Origin: Acinetobacter colistiniresistens | GTDB taxonomy: Bacteria > Pseudomonadota > Gammaproteobacteria > Pseudomonadales > Moraxellaceae | NCBI RefSeq assembly: GCF_024582815.1 | Contig: NZ_CP102099.1 | Location: forward strand, 3,100,001-3,164,000 | Reading direction: 5' to 3' | Length of the DNA stretch: 64,000 nt | Shown here: piece after piece, positions 26,670 through 38,025 of the stretch | Layout: each line of letters starts with the position of its first letter | How positions within the stretch are numbered: the first letter of the stretch is position 1 | Made by a program: the position numbers and the translations under genes | Notes under the pieces: model-generated | What the model was told of the DNA's origin: nothing | Databases searched by the model: none | What the model saw: only the letters and a program-made list of their open reading frames with translations

Positions 26670-27794
26670 ATGTGTACCGAGTTTATTCTACCTCAAGCAA
26701 CAGGCTATCGTATCTCTGGACGTACCATGGATTTTGCCGCCACCTTTACTTGGCAACTGGCTGCAATTCCATTGGCAACGTCCTTAAAGGCAATTGATAC
26801 CTTAAGTCCGAACACACCAGCTTATCACTGGACTGCAAAATATGGTTTTATGGGGATTGGGATTAAGCTCCCTTTAAATCTGCTTGATACCAAACTATGC
26901 GATGCCATGAATACAGACGGATTTTCGGCAGCTGCACTTTGGTTACCACCTTCCCGTTATCCTAAAAAAGCCGATGCACCACCAACTGCCAAACTCATTT
27001 CAGCTTTGGATATTTGTGGCTGGGCGGCTTCTAACTACAATTCAGTTGAAACACTAAAACAGGATTTATACGCCATTCAGCAAGGACAGCCGACGTCTCT
27101 TGGAGAGGTCTTATATTTTTGGGATCCGCTACAGTTTTCTGAACATAGCGAGTTCAATCACACGGATGAGCTCAAAAATTTAATCCCGATTCATTTCCAG
27201 TTTCACGATAAAACTGGCGCAAGTCTGGTGCTTGAATTCCGTGATGGGCAATTAGCAATTACTGACAATACCGATATTGGAGTCATGACCAATACCCCGT
27301 TTATTGAATGGCATCGTACCAACCTAGAAAATTATCTGGGCGTTACCAATGTTGAAACGGACAGCCAGACTATCATTGGTCTGAATGTGAATAAAGCCGG
27401 TAATGGCGGTGGTTCAATCGGGCTCTCTTCTTCTGCATTGCCTTCTGATCGTTTCCTACGTACTGCCTTCACACTGAATTATTCAATTCCTTGGTTAAAC
27501 CAAACACAACGCCCAACTAACACTGCCGCGATTGCCCATGTAATGAATGTGATTAAAGGTATTTATGTTACTCGCGAACAATGCATTGATCAAAGTGGCA
27601 ATATCAAGGGTGACTATACTCAATGGGAAATCGTTCGTGATCACAGCAATCAGGTTTTCTATATTTCAACAACCGCAAGCTTAGGTTTTTGGCAAATTAA
27701 CTTCTCAGATTATCAACTAGGTCAAAATGCTCAACCACAATTCGTAGTAATTTCTGATGCTGTACAGATGCCCGTGTTAAAAGCGACAGCTTAA
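26670..27794 (+). CDS. Linear amide C-N hydrolase, choloylglycine-hydrolase (Ntn) family
   Basis: This 374-residue Ntn-hydrolase has Cys2 as the predicted nucleophile once Met1 is removed (MCTEFILP). The conserved GRTMDF appears at residue 18-23 and the family motif NTDGFSAAALWLP around residue 84. The family includes bile-salt hydrolases, penicillin acylases and acylhomoserine-lactone-type amidases. The natural substrate cannot be read here. No signal peptide is apparent. It is a monocistron facing the end of quiA, with a shared terminator. Confidence 0.87.
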   Translation: MCTEFILPQATGYRISGRTMDFAATFTWQLAAIPLATSLKAIDTLSPNTPAYHWTAKYGFMGIGIKLPLNLLDTKLCDAMNTDGFSAAALWLPPSRYPKKADAPPTAKLISALDICGWAASNYNSVETLKQDLYAIQQGQPTSLGEVLYFWDPLQFSEHSEFNHTDELKNLIPIHFQFHDKTGASLVLEFRDGQLAITDNTDIGVMTNTPFIEWHRTNLENYLGVTNVETDSQTIIGLNVNKAGNGGGSIGLSSSALPSDRFLRTAFTLNYSIPWLNQTQRPTNTAAIAHVMNVIKGIYVTREQCIDQSGNIKGDYTQWEIVRDHSNQVFYISTTASLGFWQINFSDYQLGQNAQPQFVVISDAVQMPVLKATA

Positions 27795-27807
27795 GATCAG
27801 TTCAATG

Positions 27808-27840
27808 AAAAAACGGCAATCATAGAGATTGCCGTTTTTT
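27808..27840. terminator. Bidirectional terminator between Ntn hydrolase and quiA
   Basis: CGGCAATC and GATTGCCG arms with a 5-nt loop are flanked by A6 and T6. It works as a rho-independent terminator for both convergent transcripts. Confidence 0.93.
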
Positions 27841-27857
27841 AAGTCAGTTTAAACAGC

Positions 27858-30281
27858 TTAGTTCAAGCTATACGCAATCACATAATCACCATGATCAGGC
27901 GACTGGCGTGCACCGCCCGCAGTAATCAACACATACTGTTTACCGTTTTTTGGAGACACATAGCTGATTGGGGTACCTTGACTCCCTACAGGTAAACGCG
28001 CTTTCCATAACTCTTTGCCCGAAGACGAATCCAATGCACGTAAATAATAGTCTTGTGTTGCGGCAAAGAATACCACCCCACCTTGAGTTGCCATTGGCCC
28101 ACCAATGGTCGGCATTCCAATCGGTGCTTTAAGCCCCATTTTGATGCCCATTGGCCCTGTATCCTGCACGGTTCCCATTGGAACCTGCCAAGCAATTTGA
28201 CGGGTTTTCATATCAATTGCGGTCATGGTGCCATAAGGTGGTTTTTGGCATGGGATATTCAACTTTGACCAGAAACGATCTTTGTTGACTTTATAAGGGG
28301 TGCCTTTCATCGGCACTGCACCCATGCCTGTATTCACTTTCTCTCCACCATTGGCTTGAACAGCCAAATCTTCTGGGGTTTGTTCAATCAGCTGAATCCA
28401 TAAACCTAAGCGCATGTCATTGACAAACATATATTGATGACTTGGATCAAAGGCGATACTGCCCCAGTTCATGCCGCCCAAAGAACCCGGAAAACTTAAA
28501 GATTTATCCGTACCTGGTGCAGTAAATAAACCTTCATAACGCATCGATTTAAAGTTAATTCGGCACATCAACTGGTCAAATGGCGTTGCGCCCCACATAT
28601 CCGATTCGGTTAAGGTTTGATTGCCAATCTGTGGCATTTCCACCGAACGCGGTTGAGTTGGGCTGTATTGCTCACCTTTGATATCAGCAGGTTTCACTGG
28701 CTGCTCAATCACTTTGGTGAGTGGTTGGCCTGTGACACGATCCAAGACAAAGAACTGACCTGATTTGTTGCCAATCACCACAGCGGGTTTATTGCTGCCA
28801 TCTTGCATTGGGAAATCCACCAAGCTGGGTTGCATTGGCAAATCAAAATCCCACAAGTCATTATGAACAGTCTGATAAACCCACTTTTCCTGACCTGTGG
28901 TCGCATCTAAAGCCAATACGGATGAGTTGTATTTATGGTCCAATGGTTGACGATTACCGCCCCATACATCAACAGATGAGCTACCCATTGGCAAGAATAC
29001 TGTGTTCATTTGCGGATCATAAGACATCGCTGCCCAAGAGTTAGCAGAACTGCGCTTATAGGTTTCACCTTCTTTTAACACATGGTTTGGATCTGGATTA
29101 CGTGGATCAAAGGCCCAACGTAATTCACCTGTAATGACATCGTATGCACGAATCACTCCACCCGGCATATCGGCGGCAAAGTTATCGGCAATCCGACTCC
29201 CCACCACGATCACTGTCCCCGCAATGGTTGGTGCAGATGTCACCTCAAAGCGTGGTGCAGCTGTACCCTCACCCAAACCTTTGAGTAGGTCAACGGTACC
29301 TTCTACCCCAAAGTCTTTACAACGCTCACCTGTATCTGCATTGACTGCAACCAGGCGACCATCTGGTGTATTGGTATAAACACGGCGTAGACATGAGGTG
29401 TTGTTTGCGACAGCTTTTACAGGCGTCGCACCAGCCAAAGTTGGCTGAACCAAGGTTTGGGTAGAATCGAAATACGCAACCCCACGACAACGCTCCCATG
29501 CATCTGACTTGGAGTTGACTTCGGCTTTCCAGAGTTGTTTGCCTGAGTCCGCTTCCAAGGCAAAAATATTGTTATGCGGGGTACATAGGTAAATCTTATT
29601 GCCCACCTGTAACGGGGTCATTTGATCTTCTGCACCATTTCCCGAGCCTGTGGTGAAATCACCCGTACGGAAACGCCAGACCTCTTTCAACTGATGCACA
29701 TTGTCTCGTGTGATCTGATCCAATGCAGCAAAACGACTACCACCTGTATCTTGACCATAATGCTGCCAGTTGCTCTGTTTCATATCAGTTTTCACAGGAA
29801 CCAAAGGCAAGGCCTGTCCAGAGGCCGCAACCGTTGGATGTGGCTGGAACATCTGATAAAAACCTATCACCATGCCAATCACCGTTAATATCCCAAGACC
29901 ATAAGCAGGTAGATCTGCACTCGGCTGGAATTGATAACGGCGAATGGCAGGTAAAGTAAACATCAGCGCGGCAAATAAGCCTGCGGGGAACATCAGTCTT
30001 GAAAATAAAGGCCAGAATTCCCACCCTGCATCGATCAATGACCAGATAATCGTTCCTGCAAAAACCAGACTGAATAACCAGACACCCAGCGCTTTTTTCT
30101 TAAAAATAAAAACAGCCGAGATCAGCGTGAATACACCCGAGATCACGAAATACCATGATCCACCTAACGTCGCGAGTTGAAACCCACCGACTGTAAAAAA
30201 CAAGCCTGTGAGTAACAAAACTAGCGCCAAAATAAAGCACCATATTTTCAGTATGATATGCGAGCTTGAAGATTCAGACAT
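27858..30281 (-). CDS. quiA: PQQ-dependent quinate/shikimate dehydrogenase
   Basis: QuiA oxidises quinate and shikimate at the periplasmic face and passes electrons to the quinone pool. At 807 residues it has about five N-terminal membrane helices (residues 10-145), then an eight-bladed PQQ beta-propeller. Repeats in the propeller include GKQLWKAEVN and SGKELWKARLP, with NTPDGRLVAVNADTGERC near residue 308. It is the last gene of the pca-qui cluster (quiB-quiC-quiX-quiA), in the order known from Acinetobacter. That context favours quinate over glucose as substrate. Confidence 0.95.
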   Translation of the reverse strand: MSESSSSHIILKIWCFILALVLLLTGLFFTVGGFQLATLGGSWYFVISGVFTLISAVFIFKKKALGVWLFSLVFAGTIIWSLIDAGWEFWPLFSRLMFPAGLFAALMFTLPAIRRYQFQPSADLPAYGLGILTVIGMVIGFYQMFQPHPTVAASGQALPLVPVKTDMKQSNWQHYGQDTGGSRFAALDQITRDNVHQLKEVWRFRTGDFTTGSGNGAEDQMTPLQVGNKIYLCTPHNNIFALEADSGKQLWKAEVNSKSDAWERCRGVAYFDSTQTLVQPTLAGATPVKAVANNTSCLRRVYTNTPDGRLVAVNADTGERCKDFGVEGTVDLLKGLGEGTAAPRFEVTSAPTIAGTVIVVGSRIADNFAADMPGGVIRAYDVITGELRWAFDPRNPDPNHVLKEGETYKRSSANSWAAMSYDPQMNTVFLPMGSSSVDVWGGNRQPLDHKYNSSVLALDATTGQEKWVYQTVHNDLWDFDLPMQPSLVDFPMQDGSNKPAVVIGNKSGQFFVLDRVTGQPLTKVIEQPVKPADIKGEQYSPTQPRSVEMPQIGNQTLTESDMWGATPFDQLMCRINFKSMRYEGLFTAPGTDKSLSFPGSLGGMNWGSIAFDPSHQYMFVNDMRLGLWIQLIEQTPEDLAVQANGGEKVNTGMGAVPMKGTPYKVNKDRFWSKLNIPCQKPPYGTMTAIDMKTRQIAWQVPMGTVQDTGPMGIKMGLKAPIGMPTIGGPMATQGGVVFFAATQDYYLRALDSSSGKELWKARLPVGSQGTPISYVSPKNGKQYVLITAGGARQSPDHGDYVIAYSLN

Positions 30282-30297
30282 CTGGCATACTCCTGTA

Positions 30298-31527
30298 TTA
30301 AAAATTCAGCCCAACTGAAATACCGGCTACCCAGACATTATCACGAGACTGATTGCCGCTTGGCTGATAAACATACTGGATATTGGGACGGAACATCACT
30401 GCTGGGGAATAGTTGTAAACATAGTTCAGTTCAACATTCATCTCATCATCACGATCGCGATTGGCTGCCACCTGATCATTAAATTTATAACGCCCTACAC
30501 CAAAACCGATCTGGTCGGTTGGTCGTGATGGCAAGGCTCCCTTGTACCAGAAGGCGATTTGCTGAGTATCAGAAATATTGGCGGTTTTATCATTGTTCCA
30601 GACCAGATTCACGGCGCCATATAACCCCCCCTTTGAATCCGTGGCATTGCTGCTCAACTGTTGCTGGGTATTCAGCCAGATGGCTGATTTTGGATCTTGT
30701 CCTGCTTGTGCATCAACTCGATCATAGTCATGACTACTCCAGAAACCGCCAACTTTATACTCGCCCGCCAAACCGTTTAATTTATTGGTTTTCCAAGCCA
30801 ACTCGACAGGAATCAAGACACCTTTTGCCCGATCCGTAGACAGGTTGAAATTTGCATTGTCCTTCACTTCAGTATTTTCGGGATTATTTTCATAAACGCC
30901 GACACCAAATGTCCATTCAGGCATAAACTGGTATTTCACATTTGCAGCCCACCCACTCACAGGGCCGTTATACCAGACATCGCCCTGACTCTTGCCCACT
31001 TGGCCACCACATAAAATCAAACTCTGAAAATTACAGTGTGAGCTATTAAAGTCCTCAGACATTCCCATACGCCCCAATTTAAACTGCAGGGTATTGTCTA
31101 GAAATCCTGTTTTAATCCATGCTTGCGTCAAGCGCCAGATATTACCGCGCCCATAAATTTCCGTTGGACTACCGTTCATGCCTATATTACTTGCAATATT
31201 ACGTCCATCCCGTTTGGTCACAGTTAGAGCGGCTGTCGTGTTGGGTAATCCTGCAATTTTAGCCAAATCAAAATTTGCGCCCAATGCCACCTGATTGGCA
31301 TTTTTGGTGGGATGATGTTCCAGACCGTCCAGCACTGTTGCCGTTTGGTTCATGACATTCAGGTTAAATTTATAACCGTCTTTTTCCAGTTGCTGACGCT
31401 GACCATTCCAGTCACCGAGGAGCCATTGACGCTCTGGTGACCACGGCTGATCCGCAAAACTAGATTGAGCAACACATACAGTAACTGCCAGACAGCTCAG
31501 TTTGAGCAATAATGCATTCGACTTCAT
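30298..31527 (-). CDS. quiX: OprB-type carbohydrate porin QuiX
   Basis: This 409-residue outer-membrane barrel begins with a signal peptide (LSCLAVTVCVAQSSFA) and the mature DQPWSPERQWLLGDWNGQR, the start of OprB-like porins. It ends in the aromatic residue of GISVGLNF. It lies 17 bp before quiA and probably admits quinate/shikimate to the periplasm, where QuiA, QuiB and QuiC work. The role is inferred from position. Confidence 0.88.
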   Translation of the reverse strand: MKSNALLLKLSCLAVTVCVAQSSFADQPWSPERQWLLGDWNGQRQQLEKDGYKFNLNVMNQTATVLDGLEHHPTKNANQVALGANFDLAKIAGLPNTTAALTVTKRDGRNIASNIGMNGSPTEIYGRGNIWRLTQAWIKTGFLDNTLQFKLGRMGMSEDFNSSHCNFQSLILCGGQVGKSQGDVWYNGPVSGWAANVKYQFMPEWTFGVGVYENNPENTEVKDNANFNLSTDRAKGVLIPVELAWKTNKLNGLAGEYKVGGFWSSHDYDRVDAQAGQDPKSAIWLNTQQQLSSNATDSKGGLYGAVNLVWNNDKTANISDTQQIAFWYKGALPSRPTDQIGFGVGRYKFNDQVAANRDRDDEMNVELNYVYNYSPAVMFRPNIQYVYQPSGNQSRDNVWVAGISVGLNF

Positions 31528-31545
31528 ATTCGGCCTCCTTGCCGT

Positions 31546-33006
31546 TTATTTCAGTTTTACAGCTGAACTGAGTTCAGATGTTGCACCTACACGGTCAGTG
31601 ATCGTTGCTGTCACTGAAGCCACTTGGGTTGTTGGTTTCCAAGTCAGCGTTGCGGTTCCTTGTGCATTGGTTGCAGCAACCGCTGAACCTAAATAAAGCT
31701 CTGCTTCATTTGAATTTACTGATGTGTTGCCAAAAAACTCGACCTGATAACGCTGGTTCGGCTGGCCTTTGACTTCGACTGCAATTTGTCCTTTGGACAA
31801 GCTTAGTTTCGGTGCCTGAATATTCTGGTTCGGTTGAGCATTACAGCCTTGCTCATCTGGTTTGTTGCAGGTTTTTTGCAAGTTGGCAGGATCAATCTTG
31901 ACCCCATGACCACGTGAACCGACGAAATGTGCATGCTCTAATCCTGGAACGTCAAAGATAATCGCGCCAACACGTTGATTCGATACGCAACTTCCACCCG
32001 CCTCACAACGTTTAATATCTTTGCCGTTATTCCAGATTAAGTTTTTGGTCAGAGTAATGTGGGCATTGGCATCTTTTTCAGAGCGGATCGCGATACCCAC
32101 CCGATTGCCATGTACTTTATTGCTGTCAAAAATGTTGCCGTCACCCGTCAGGTTAAAACCGTTGGAATTATTGGTCAGTTCGTTATAGGCAATATAATTA
32201 CGTTTACCCCAATTGATCTGTAAACCATCTGAGTAATTTTCAAATTTATTCCCCACAACGGCATTGTCATTGCCCCACAAAATCTCAATTCCTTGAGATG
32301 GTTCAGGATTTGCGGCTGTTGATATAAACTGGTTATTGGCAACCAAGTTAAATGCTGCACCACGGGTCAGTTCAAGCCCGTCACCATTGTCCTGAAAATA
32401 GTTGTTCAATACTTTGTTGTTATTGGTGGTGGTCGCGGTTGGATTACCCTTGCCATCATCTCCTGTCAACATCACCCCTGCGCCACCATAGTTATGCATG
32501 ATACGGTTATTTTGAATCAGGTTATTACTGGCACGATTCATCAAAATCCCAATACAGAAATGACGAATTTCCAAGCCTTGGATGGTGACGCCATTGATGT
32601 CGCGTAATACGATGCCCGGCAAAGTGGTGGTACGGACATTGGTGCCGAATTGCCCCTCGACTGCACCTGGGCAGGCTTCGACCCCTGTGCCTTTAATATA
32701 ATTTGATCCATCAATCGCAATAAATTCACCAGTTTTTGCCCATTGCGTTCCAATGATTTTTACAGGCGCTTTGATTTCAGGTAATGGACTGTTGACCTTA
32801 ATCGCATAGGGTGCTTTGCCTACCGCTTGAATCAGAATCTCGCTGGCTTCTGTCGGTTTGCTATTGGCTTGTTCAATTGCCCAACGTAAAGAACCTTGAT
32901 CCGCATCATCCTGATAACGATCGACAATATAAGTTTCTGCTGCTGCCCAACCCGAAACGGCCATAGCGATGGCTAAAGTACTTAAACGTAAGCAAATTGT
33001 TTTCAT
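31546..33006 (-). CDS. quiC: Periplasmic 3-dehydroshikimate dehydratase
   Basis: QuiC dehydrates 3-dehydroshikimate to protocatechuate. The 486-residue protein has a signal peptide (LSTLAIAMAVSGWAAA) and a right-handed beta-helix. The helix repeats are visible as NNLIQNNRIMHNYGGAGVML, NNKVLNNYFQDNGDGLEL and NRVGIAIRSEKDANAHITLT. A C-terminal beta-sandwich-like domain follows from about residue 390. This Acinetobacter-type enzyme differs from the TIM-barrel AsbF class. It sits between quiB and quiX. Confidence 0.93.
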   Translation of the reverse strand: MKTICLRLSTLAIAMAVSGWAAAETYIVDRYQDDADQGSLRWAIEQANSKPTEASEILIQAVGKAPYAIKVNSPLPEIKAPVKIIGTQWAKTGEFIAIDGSNYIKGTGVEACPGAVEGQFGTNVRTTTLPGIVLRDINGVTIQGLEIRHFCIGILMNRASNNLIQNNRIMHNYGGAGVMLTGDDGKGNPTATTTNNNKVLNNYFQDNGDGLELTRGAAFNLVANNQFISTAANPEPSQGIEILWGNDNAVVGNKFENYSDGLQINWGKRNYIAYNELTNNSNGFNLTGDGNIFDSNKVHGNRVGIAIRSEKDANAHITLTKNLIWNNGKDIKRCEAGGSCVSNQRVGAIIFDVPGLEHAHFVGSRGHGVKIDPANLQKTCNKPDEQGCNAQPNQNIQAPKLSLSKGQIAVEVKGQPNQRYQVEFFGNTSVNSNEAELYLGSAVAATNAQGTATLTWKPTTQVASVTATITDRVGATSELSSAVKLK

Positions 33007-33026
33007 ATCAAAAAATCCTTTTTAAA

Positions 33027-33866
33027 TTATTGTGTCGGTTGAACCGTTTTTAAAAACTGTTTTAGTTGGGTCACATCAATCTGGCCGGGTGCCGATGCTT
33101 CACCAATCATGCCAAAACTGAAACTGCCACCCATATTGGCCGTCGCGATGCGGGAAATGGTGCCGAGTTTCCCCATCGACATGGTGAGCAATGGCTTTTT
33201 AGATTGCTGACTCACTTTTAAAGTCGCATTCATGAGGGTAAATACATCCTGTTTGCTTTGCGGCATCACTGCAATTTTCAGAATATCGGCACCTAACTCA
33301 TCCTGCTTGAGTAAGCGCTTGATGATTTCGGCCTCAGGTGGTGTTTTTTGAAAATCATGATTGGACATCACAATCAGCACTTTTTTTGCATGCGCCAATT
33401 TGACGGTATTCTTCACAACTTGCTGATCACGGAACATTTCCACATCAAGAATGTCCATAAATGGCTGCTGTAAATACGCTTGATAAGTCTTGCCATAATC
33501 TGCATCGCTAATGGTTAGCTGTCCGCCTTCGTTATGAGTACGAATCGTGGCAATCATCGGCTTAGCGCCCAGAATCTGTTTTAGCTCTTGGCCCAAGGCA
33601 ATCACTTGCTTGCTATCATTGGCAAAATTGAGTAAATCAATCCGAAACTCCGCGAGATCAGCATCAGGATTCGCGGCAATCACTTTTGCCTGAGCAATTG
33701 CCTGCTCTTTGGTTTTGGCAGTGATGGGTACAATAGTTTTCACCGGCAGCGTTGCCAGTTCAGATAATTCAACCTGCTTTGGCAGATTGTCTTGCGCTTG
33801 TACTGTTTGAACCATCAATAAGGGGCTAACAAGCAACATTACTGCTGCCAGTGTTTTCATTTTCAT
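33027..33866 (-). CDS. quiB: Periplasmic type I 3-dehydroquinate dehydratase
   Basis: QuiB converts 3-dehydroquinate to 3-dehydroshikimate. The 279-residue protein has a signal peptide (LAAVMLLVSPLLMVQTVQA) followed by a class I AroD barrel. Visible are the catalytic His in IVMSNHDFQKTPP and the Schiff-base Lys in DILKIAVMPQSK. A secreted AroD is a hallmark of the Acinetobacter catabolic pathway, as opposed to the biosynthetic enzyme. It lies 170 bp after pcaG, with a stable intergenic hairpin at 33938-33962. Confidence 0.94.
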   Translation of the reverse strand: MKMKTLAAVMLLVSPLLMVQTVQAQDNLPKQVELSELATLPVKTIVPITAKTKEQAIAQAKVIAANPDADLAEFRIDLLNFANDSKQVIALGQELKQILGAKPMIATIRTHNEGGQLTISDADYGKTYQAYLQQPFMDILDVEMFRDQQVVKNTVKLAHAKKVLIVMSNHDFQKTPPEAEIIKRLLKQDELGADILKIAVMPQSKQDVFTLMNATLKVSQQSKKPLLTMSMGKLGTISRIATANMGGSFSFGMIGEASAPGQIDVTQLKQFLKTVQPTQ

Positions 33867-33937
33867 CGGTATCGTCCTTAATAAATTTTTTGCAACTCTG
33901 CGACGTCTTGCCGAGTTCTCATTTCATTTTCTGATTG

Positions 33938-33962
33938 CTCCTCACAAATCAAAAGTGAGGAG
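33938..33962. other. Intra-operon hairpin between pcaG and quiB
   Basis: CTCCTCAC and GTGAGGAG arms enclose a 9-nt loop. On the transcribed minus strand no T-tract follows, so it is more likely an mRNA-stability or processing element separating the pca and qui halves than a terminator. Confidence 0.5.
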
Positions 33963-34034
33963 TATTTTCAATTTCAGGAATTAAGTAATTCCATGATCAG
34001 CCCATCCCAGAAACGAAGACATTTAAAGAAATCT

Positions 34035-34664
34035 CTAAATATCAAAAAACACGGTTTCATCATCACCCTGAATACGAATATCAAAGCGATAAACCACTTC
34101 ACCATCCACTTCACTGCGTTTGGCGATTAAAGTCTGGCGACGTACTGCCCATTCAATGCTGTTTAAAACAGGATCATTGGCATTGGCGTCCACTTCGTCT
34201 TCAAAATAAACGCGGGTGTGCAAACCAATATTGATGCCACGGGCAAAAACGGCGACAGCAATATGCGGTGCCTGAATTGAACCTTTACGCCCAGCAACAG
34301 CGCCCGGTTTTACCGTATTAAAGCTCCAAAAGCCTGTTTCAAAATTAGCCCCCGTACGGCCCCAACCCTGAAAATGTGGATCGGCTGTTTTGCCTTGGGT
34401 ATCGGCCTGACTTGGATAAACCCCATTGGCATCTGCCTGCCAGATTTCCAGTAACACATCTCGTAATGGCAAACCCAGCCCGTCAAACACCTGACCTTCG
34501 AGACGAATACGTTGTCCTTGCGTTTGCTCATTGACTAACTGGTTATCAAAGTTATGCTCAAATACTTCAATATTAGCTTGTTGCGGTAATAAACCGATAT
34601 GCACATAAGGACCGCCGGTTTGTGATGGGGTCTCTTTCAATTCCTGAAAATTCCATGCATTCAT
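34035..34664 (-). CDS. pcaG: Protocatechuate 3,4-dioxygenase alpha subunit
   Basis: This is the alpha chain of the intradiol dioxygenase that opens protocatechuate to beta-carboxy-cis,cis-muconate. The 209-residue protein has GGPYVHIGLLP near the N terminus, LRDVLLEIWQADANGVYP, and GFWSFNTVKPGAVAGRKGS, the alpha-subunit version of the ring-cleavage fold that lacks the iron ligands. It follows pcaH by 12 bp, consistent with alpha-beta complex assembly. Confidence 0.96.
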   Translation of the reverse strand: MNAWNFQELKETPSQTGGPYVHIGLLPQQANIEVFEHNFDNQLVNEQTQGQRIRLEGQVFDGLGLPLRDVLLEIWQADANGVYPSQADTQGKTADPHFQGWGRTGANFETGFWSFNTVKPGAVAGRKGSIQAPHIAVAVFARGINIGLHTRVYFEDEVDANANDPVLNSIEWAVRRQTLIAKRSEVDGEVVYRFDIRIQGDDETVFFDI

Positions 34665-34676
34665 CGTATGTCTCCC

Positions 34677-35826
<1,150 letters not shown>

Positions 35827-35841
35827 TGACTTTTTCCTCGA

Positions 35842-37194
35842 TTAGGTTGCATCGGTATGGGCAACGATAGATTTAACAAAAATGGCGACTGCTGCTGCGG
35901 CTGCGGGAATCATTAGCAGGCTCAGAATGGCGGTAAATGACCAGTTATTTCCAAGCAGGATCGCCCCGATCCACGCACCAAATACCGCACCAAAACGTCC
36001 AATTCCCATCATCCATGCAATCCCTGTTGCACGACATTGAGTTGGGTAGAAACGGGCACTTAATGCAGGCATGGAAGACTGGGCACCATTGATGGCAACA
36101 CCGGCACAAAGCACCAGAATGGCCAATAAGGTCGGGCTATTCAGACTTTGACCAACGGCTACAGCGAAAATACCTGCCACGACATAGAACACTGCCAATA
36201 CTCGATTTGGATTGAATTTATCCATTGCCCAGCCAATCACCAATGCACTGAGTACACCGCCAAACTGGAACAATCCGCCGATAAATGCCGCACGTTCCAT
36301 GCTCGCACCGGTTTCACGCATCAAGGTTGGCAACCAACTGGTCAATAGATAAATGATGACCAAGCCCATAAAATAGGTGAGCCACAATAAAACCGTACCT
36401 TTGGCATATTGTTTGGAAAACAACATCTTGAATACGTTGCCCTTGGGTGCAACATTCGATTCTTCTTCAGGAATATGAAACTGGGTAATACCTTGGACTT
36501 GTGAAGGCGCAATATGGTTTAAAATATTACGTACTTTTTCAGGGCTCTTATTTTTTACGATCAGGAAGCGATAAGACTCCGGCAAGAACACAATCACCAG
36601 AAGCATCAATATCAAAGGAATAATTCCGCCAAACAGGAATAAGCTGTGCCAACCAAAAGCAGGAATCAGCCAACTACTGATAAAGCCACCAATCGCCATG
36701 CCTAGGTTAAAACCGCAGAACATACACACCACTAAAATAGAGCGTACACGTTTCGGGCAATATTCCGAGAACAAAGTTGTGGCATTCGGCATGGCTGCAC
36801 CCAAACCAATACCTGTTAAAAAGCGTAATACCACCAATTGATTCAGGTTGTCAGCATAAGCAGATGCCAAGGTAAAACCACCAAAAATCAACATTGCAAC
36901 AGTTAAAACAATCTTGCGCCCAAAACGATCAGCGGTTGGACCTGACACCAGTGCTCCAATAATCATGCCACCGAGTGCTGCACTCATCACCGGTCCAAGC
37001 TGAGAACGGTCAATGCCCCAGTCCTGAGTTAATGCTGGTGCAATAAAGCCCATTGCCGCAGTATCGATTCCATCGACAAATACAATGAGAAAACAAATGA
37101 TTGCGATCATCCACTGATATTTACTTATCGGTGCATTATCAATTAATGCCTGTGCATCTATACTATTTTTTGATACAGCAAATTCCTGTGCCAT
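35842..37194 (-). CDS. pcaK: 4-hydroxybenzoate/protocatechuate MFS transporter
   Basis: This is a 450-residue, 12-helix proton symporter of the aromatic acid:H+ family. The N-terminal membrane motif FVDGIDTAAMGFIAP carries the DG-x-D signature, and GPTADRFGRKIVL is the MFS loop 2-3 motif. It sits inside the pca operon between pcaD and pcaC, as in other Acinetobacter. It imports protocatechuate or 4-hydroxybenzoate. Confidence 0.94.
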   Translation of the reverse strand: MAQEFAVSKNSIDAQALIDNAPISKYQWMIAIICFLIVFVDGIDTAAMGFIAPALTQDWGIDRSQLGPVMSAALGGMIIGALVSGPTADRFGRKIVLTVAMLIFGGFTLASAYADNLNQLVVLRFLTGIGLGAAMPNATTLFSEYCPKRVRSILVVCMFCGFNLGMAIGGFISSWLIPAFGWHSLFLFGGIIPLILMLLVIVFLPESYRFLIVKNKSPEKVRNILNHIAPSQVQGITQFHIPEEESNVAPKGNVFKMLFSKQYAKGTVLLWLTYFMGLVIIYLLTSWLPTLMRETGASMERAAFIGGLFQFGGVLSALVIGWAMDKFNPNRVLAVFYVVAGIFAVAVGQSLNSPTLLAILVLCAGVAINGAQSSMPALSARFYPTQCRATGIAWMMGIGRFGAVFGAWIGAILLGNNWSFTAILSLLMIPAAAAAVAIFVKSIVAHTDAT

Positions 37195-37235
37195 AGTTGC
37201 CTCCTTGTAAGCGAATTCCTTGCTAACCCTGATGG

Positions 37236-38021
37236 TTATATATTTTGAATAAACTTGGACAGTGCCTGATTAAACACTTGGGGTTGTTCGATATTGGATA
37301 AATGCGACGCCGCCAAGATCTCAAGCTGACTGCTTGCAATGAGTTGGTGCATAAACTCTGCATCCTGGATTGTGGTGACGGGGTCGTATTGCCCTGCGAT
37401 AATTAAAGTGGGAATTTGAATCTGACCAAGTTGCGCCCGAACATCGGCATCAGCTAAAGCACGACATGCATTGGCATACCCCTGGGCAGGTGTCACTGCC
37501 AGACTCTGAATGGTTTTTTGTGCCAGCACATCGTGTGCATAATCAAAATGCTCACTAAACCAACGGATATGCGTGGTTTTTACAAGTTCTGCCAAACCGT
37601 TTTTCTCTACACTATCTGCACGGGTATTCCATGCCTCGGCATGACCGATTTTTGCAGCCGAATTTGCAACCGTAATGCTATGAAAGCGTTGTGCATGATC
37701 GATGGCCAAGGCCAAGGCTGTAATTCCGCCCATTGAAATACCGCAGAAATGTACTTTTTCAACGGCTAAAGCATCAAGAATATCAACCACATCCTCTGCC
37801 AGATGTTGCAAGGTCGTATCGGCAATCACGCTACTGGTACCATGTCCACGTGTATCATAGGTGATGACCTGATAATGCTCAGTCAAGGCTGCCACTTGCG
37901 CCTGCCACATACCGTGGTCAGTTCCCAAAGAGTTAGAGAACATAATGATTGGTGCATCTTTTAAACCTTCGACCTGAACAGCTAGAGGATGTCCTTGACG
38001 ATTATTGATATGCGTGATCAT
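37236..38021 (-). CDS. pcaD: Beta-ketoadipate enol-lactone hydrolase
   Basis: This alpha/beta hydrolase opens the enol-lactone to beta-ketoadipate. ATG 38021 has AGGAG nine bases upstream and gives 261 residues. An upstream extension to 38144 would overlap pcaB and is rejected. Features are IIMFSNSLGTDHGMW (oxyanion region), the nucleophile elbow CGISMGG near residue 93, and an acid and His toward the end (AGQYDPVTT, ASHLSNIEQP). It starts about 5 bp after pcaB. Confidence 0.95.
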   Translation of the reverse strand: MITHINNRQGHPLAVQVEGLKDAPIIMFSNSLGTDHGMWQAQVAALTEHYQVITYDTRGHGTSSVIADTTLQHLAEDVVDILDALAVEKVHFCGISMGGITALALAIDHAQRFHSITVANSAAKIGHAEAWNTRADSVEKNGLAELVKTTHIRWFSEHFDYAHDVLAQKTIQSLAVTPAQGYANACRALADADVRAQLGQIQIPTLIIAGQYDPVTTIQDAEFMHQLIASSQLEILAASHLSNIEQPQVFNQALSKFIQNI

Positions 38022-38025
38022 GCAC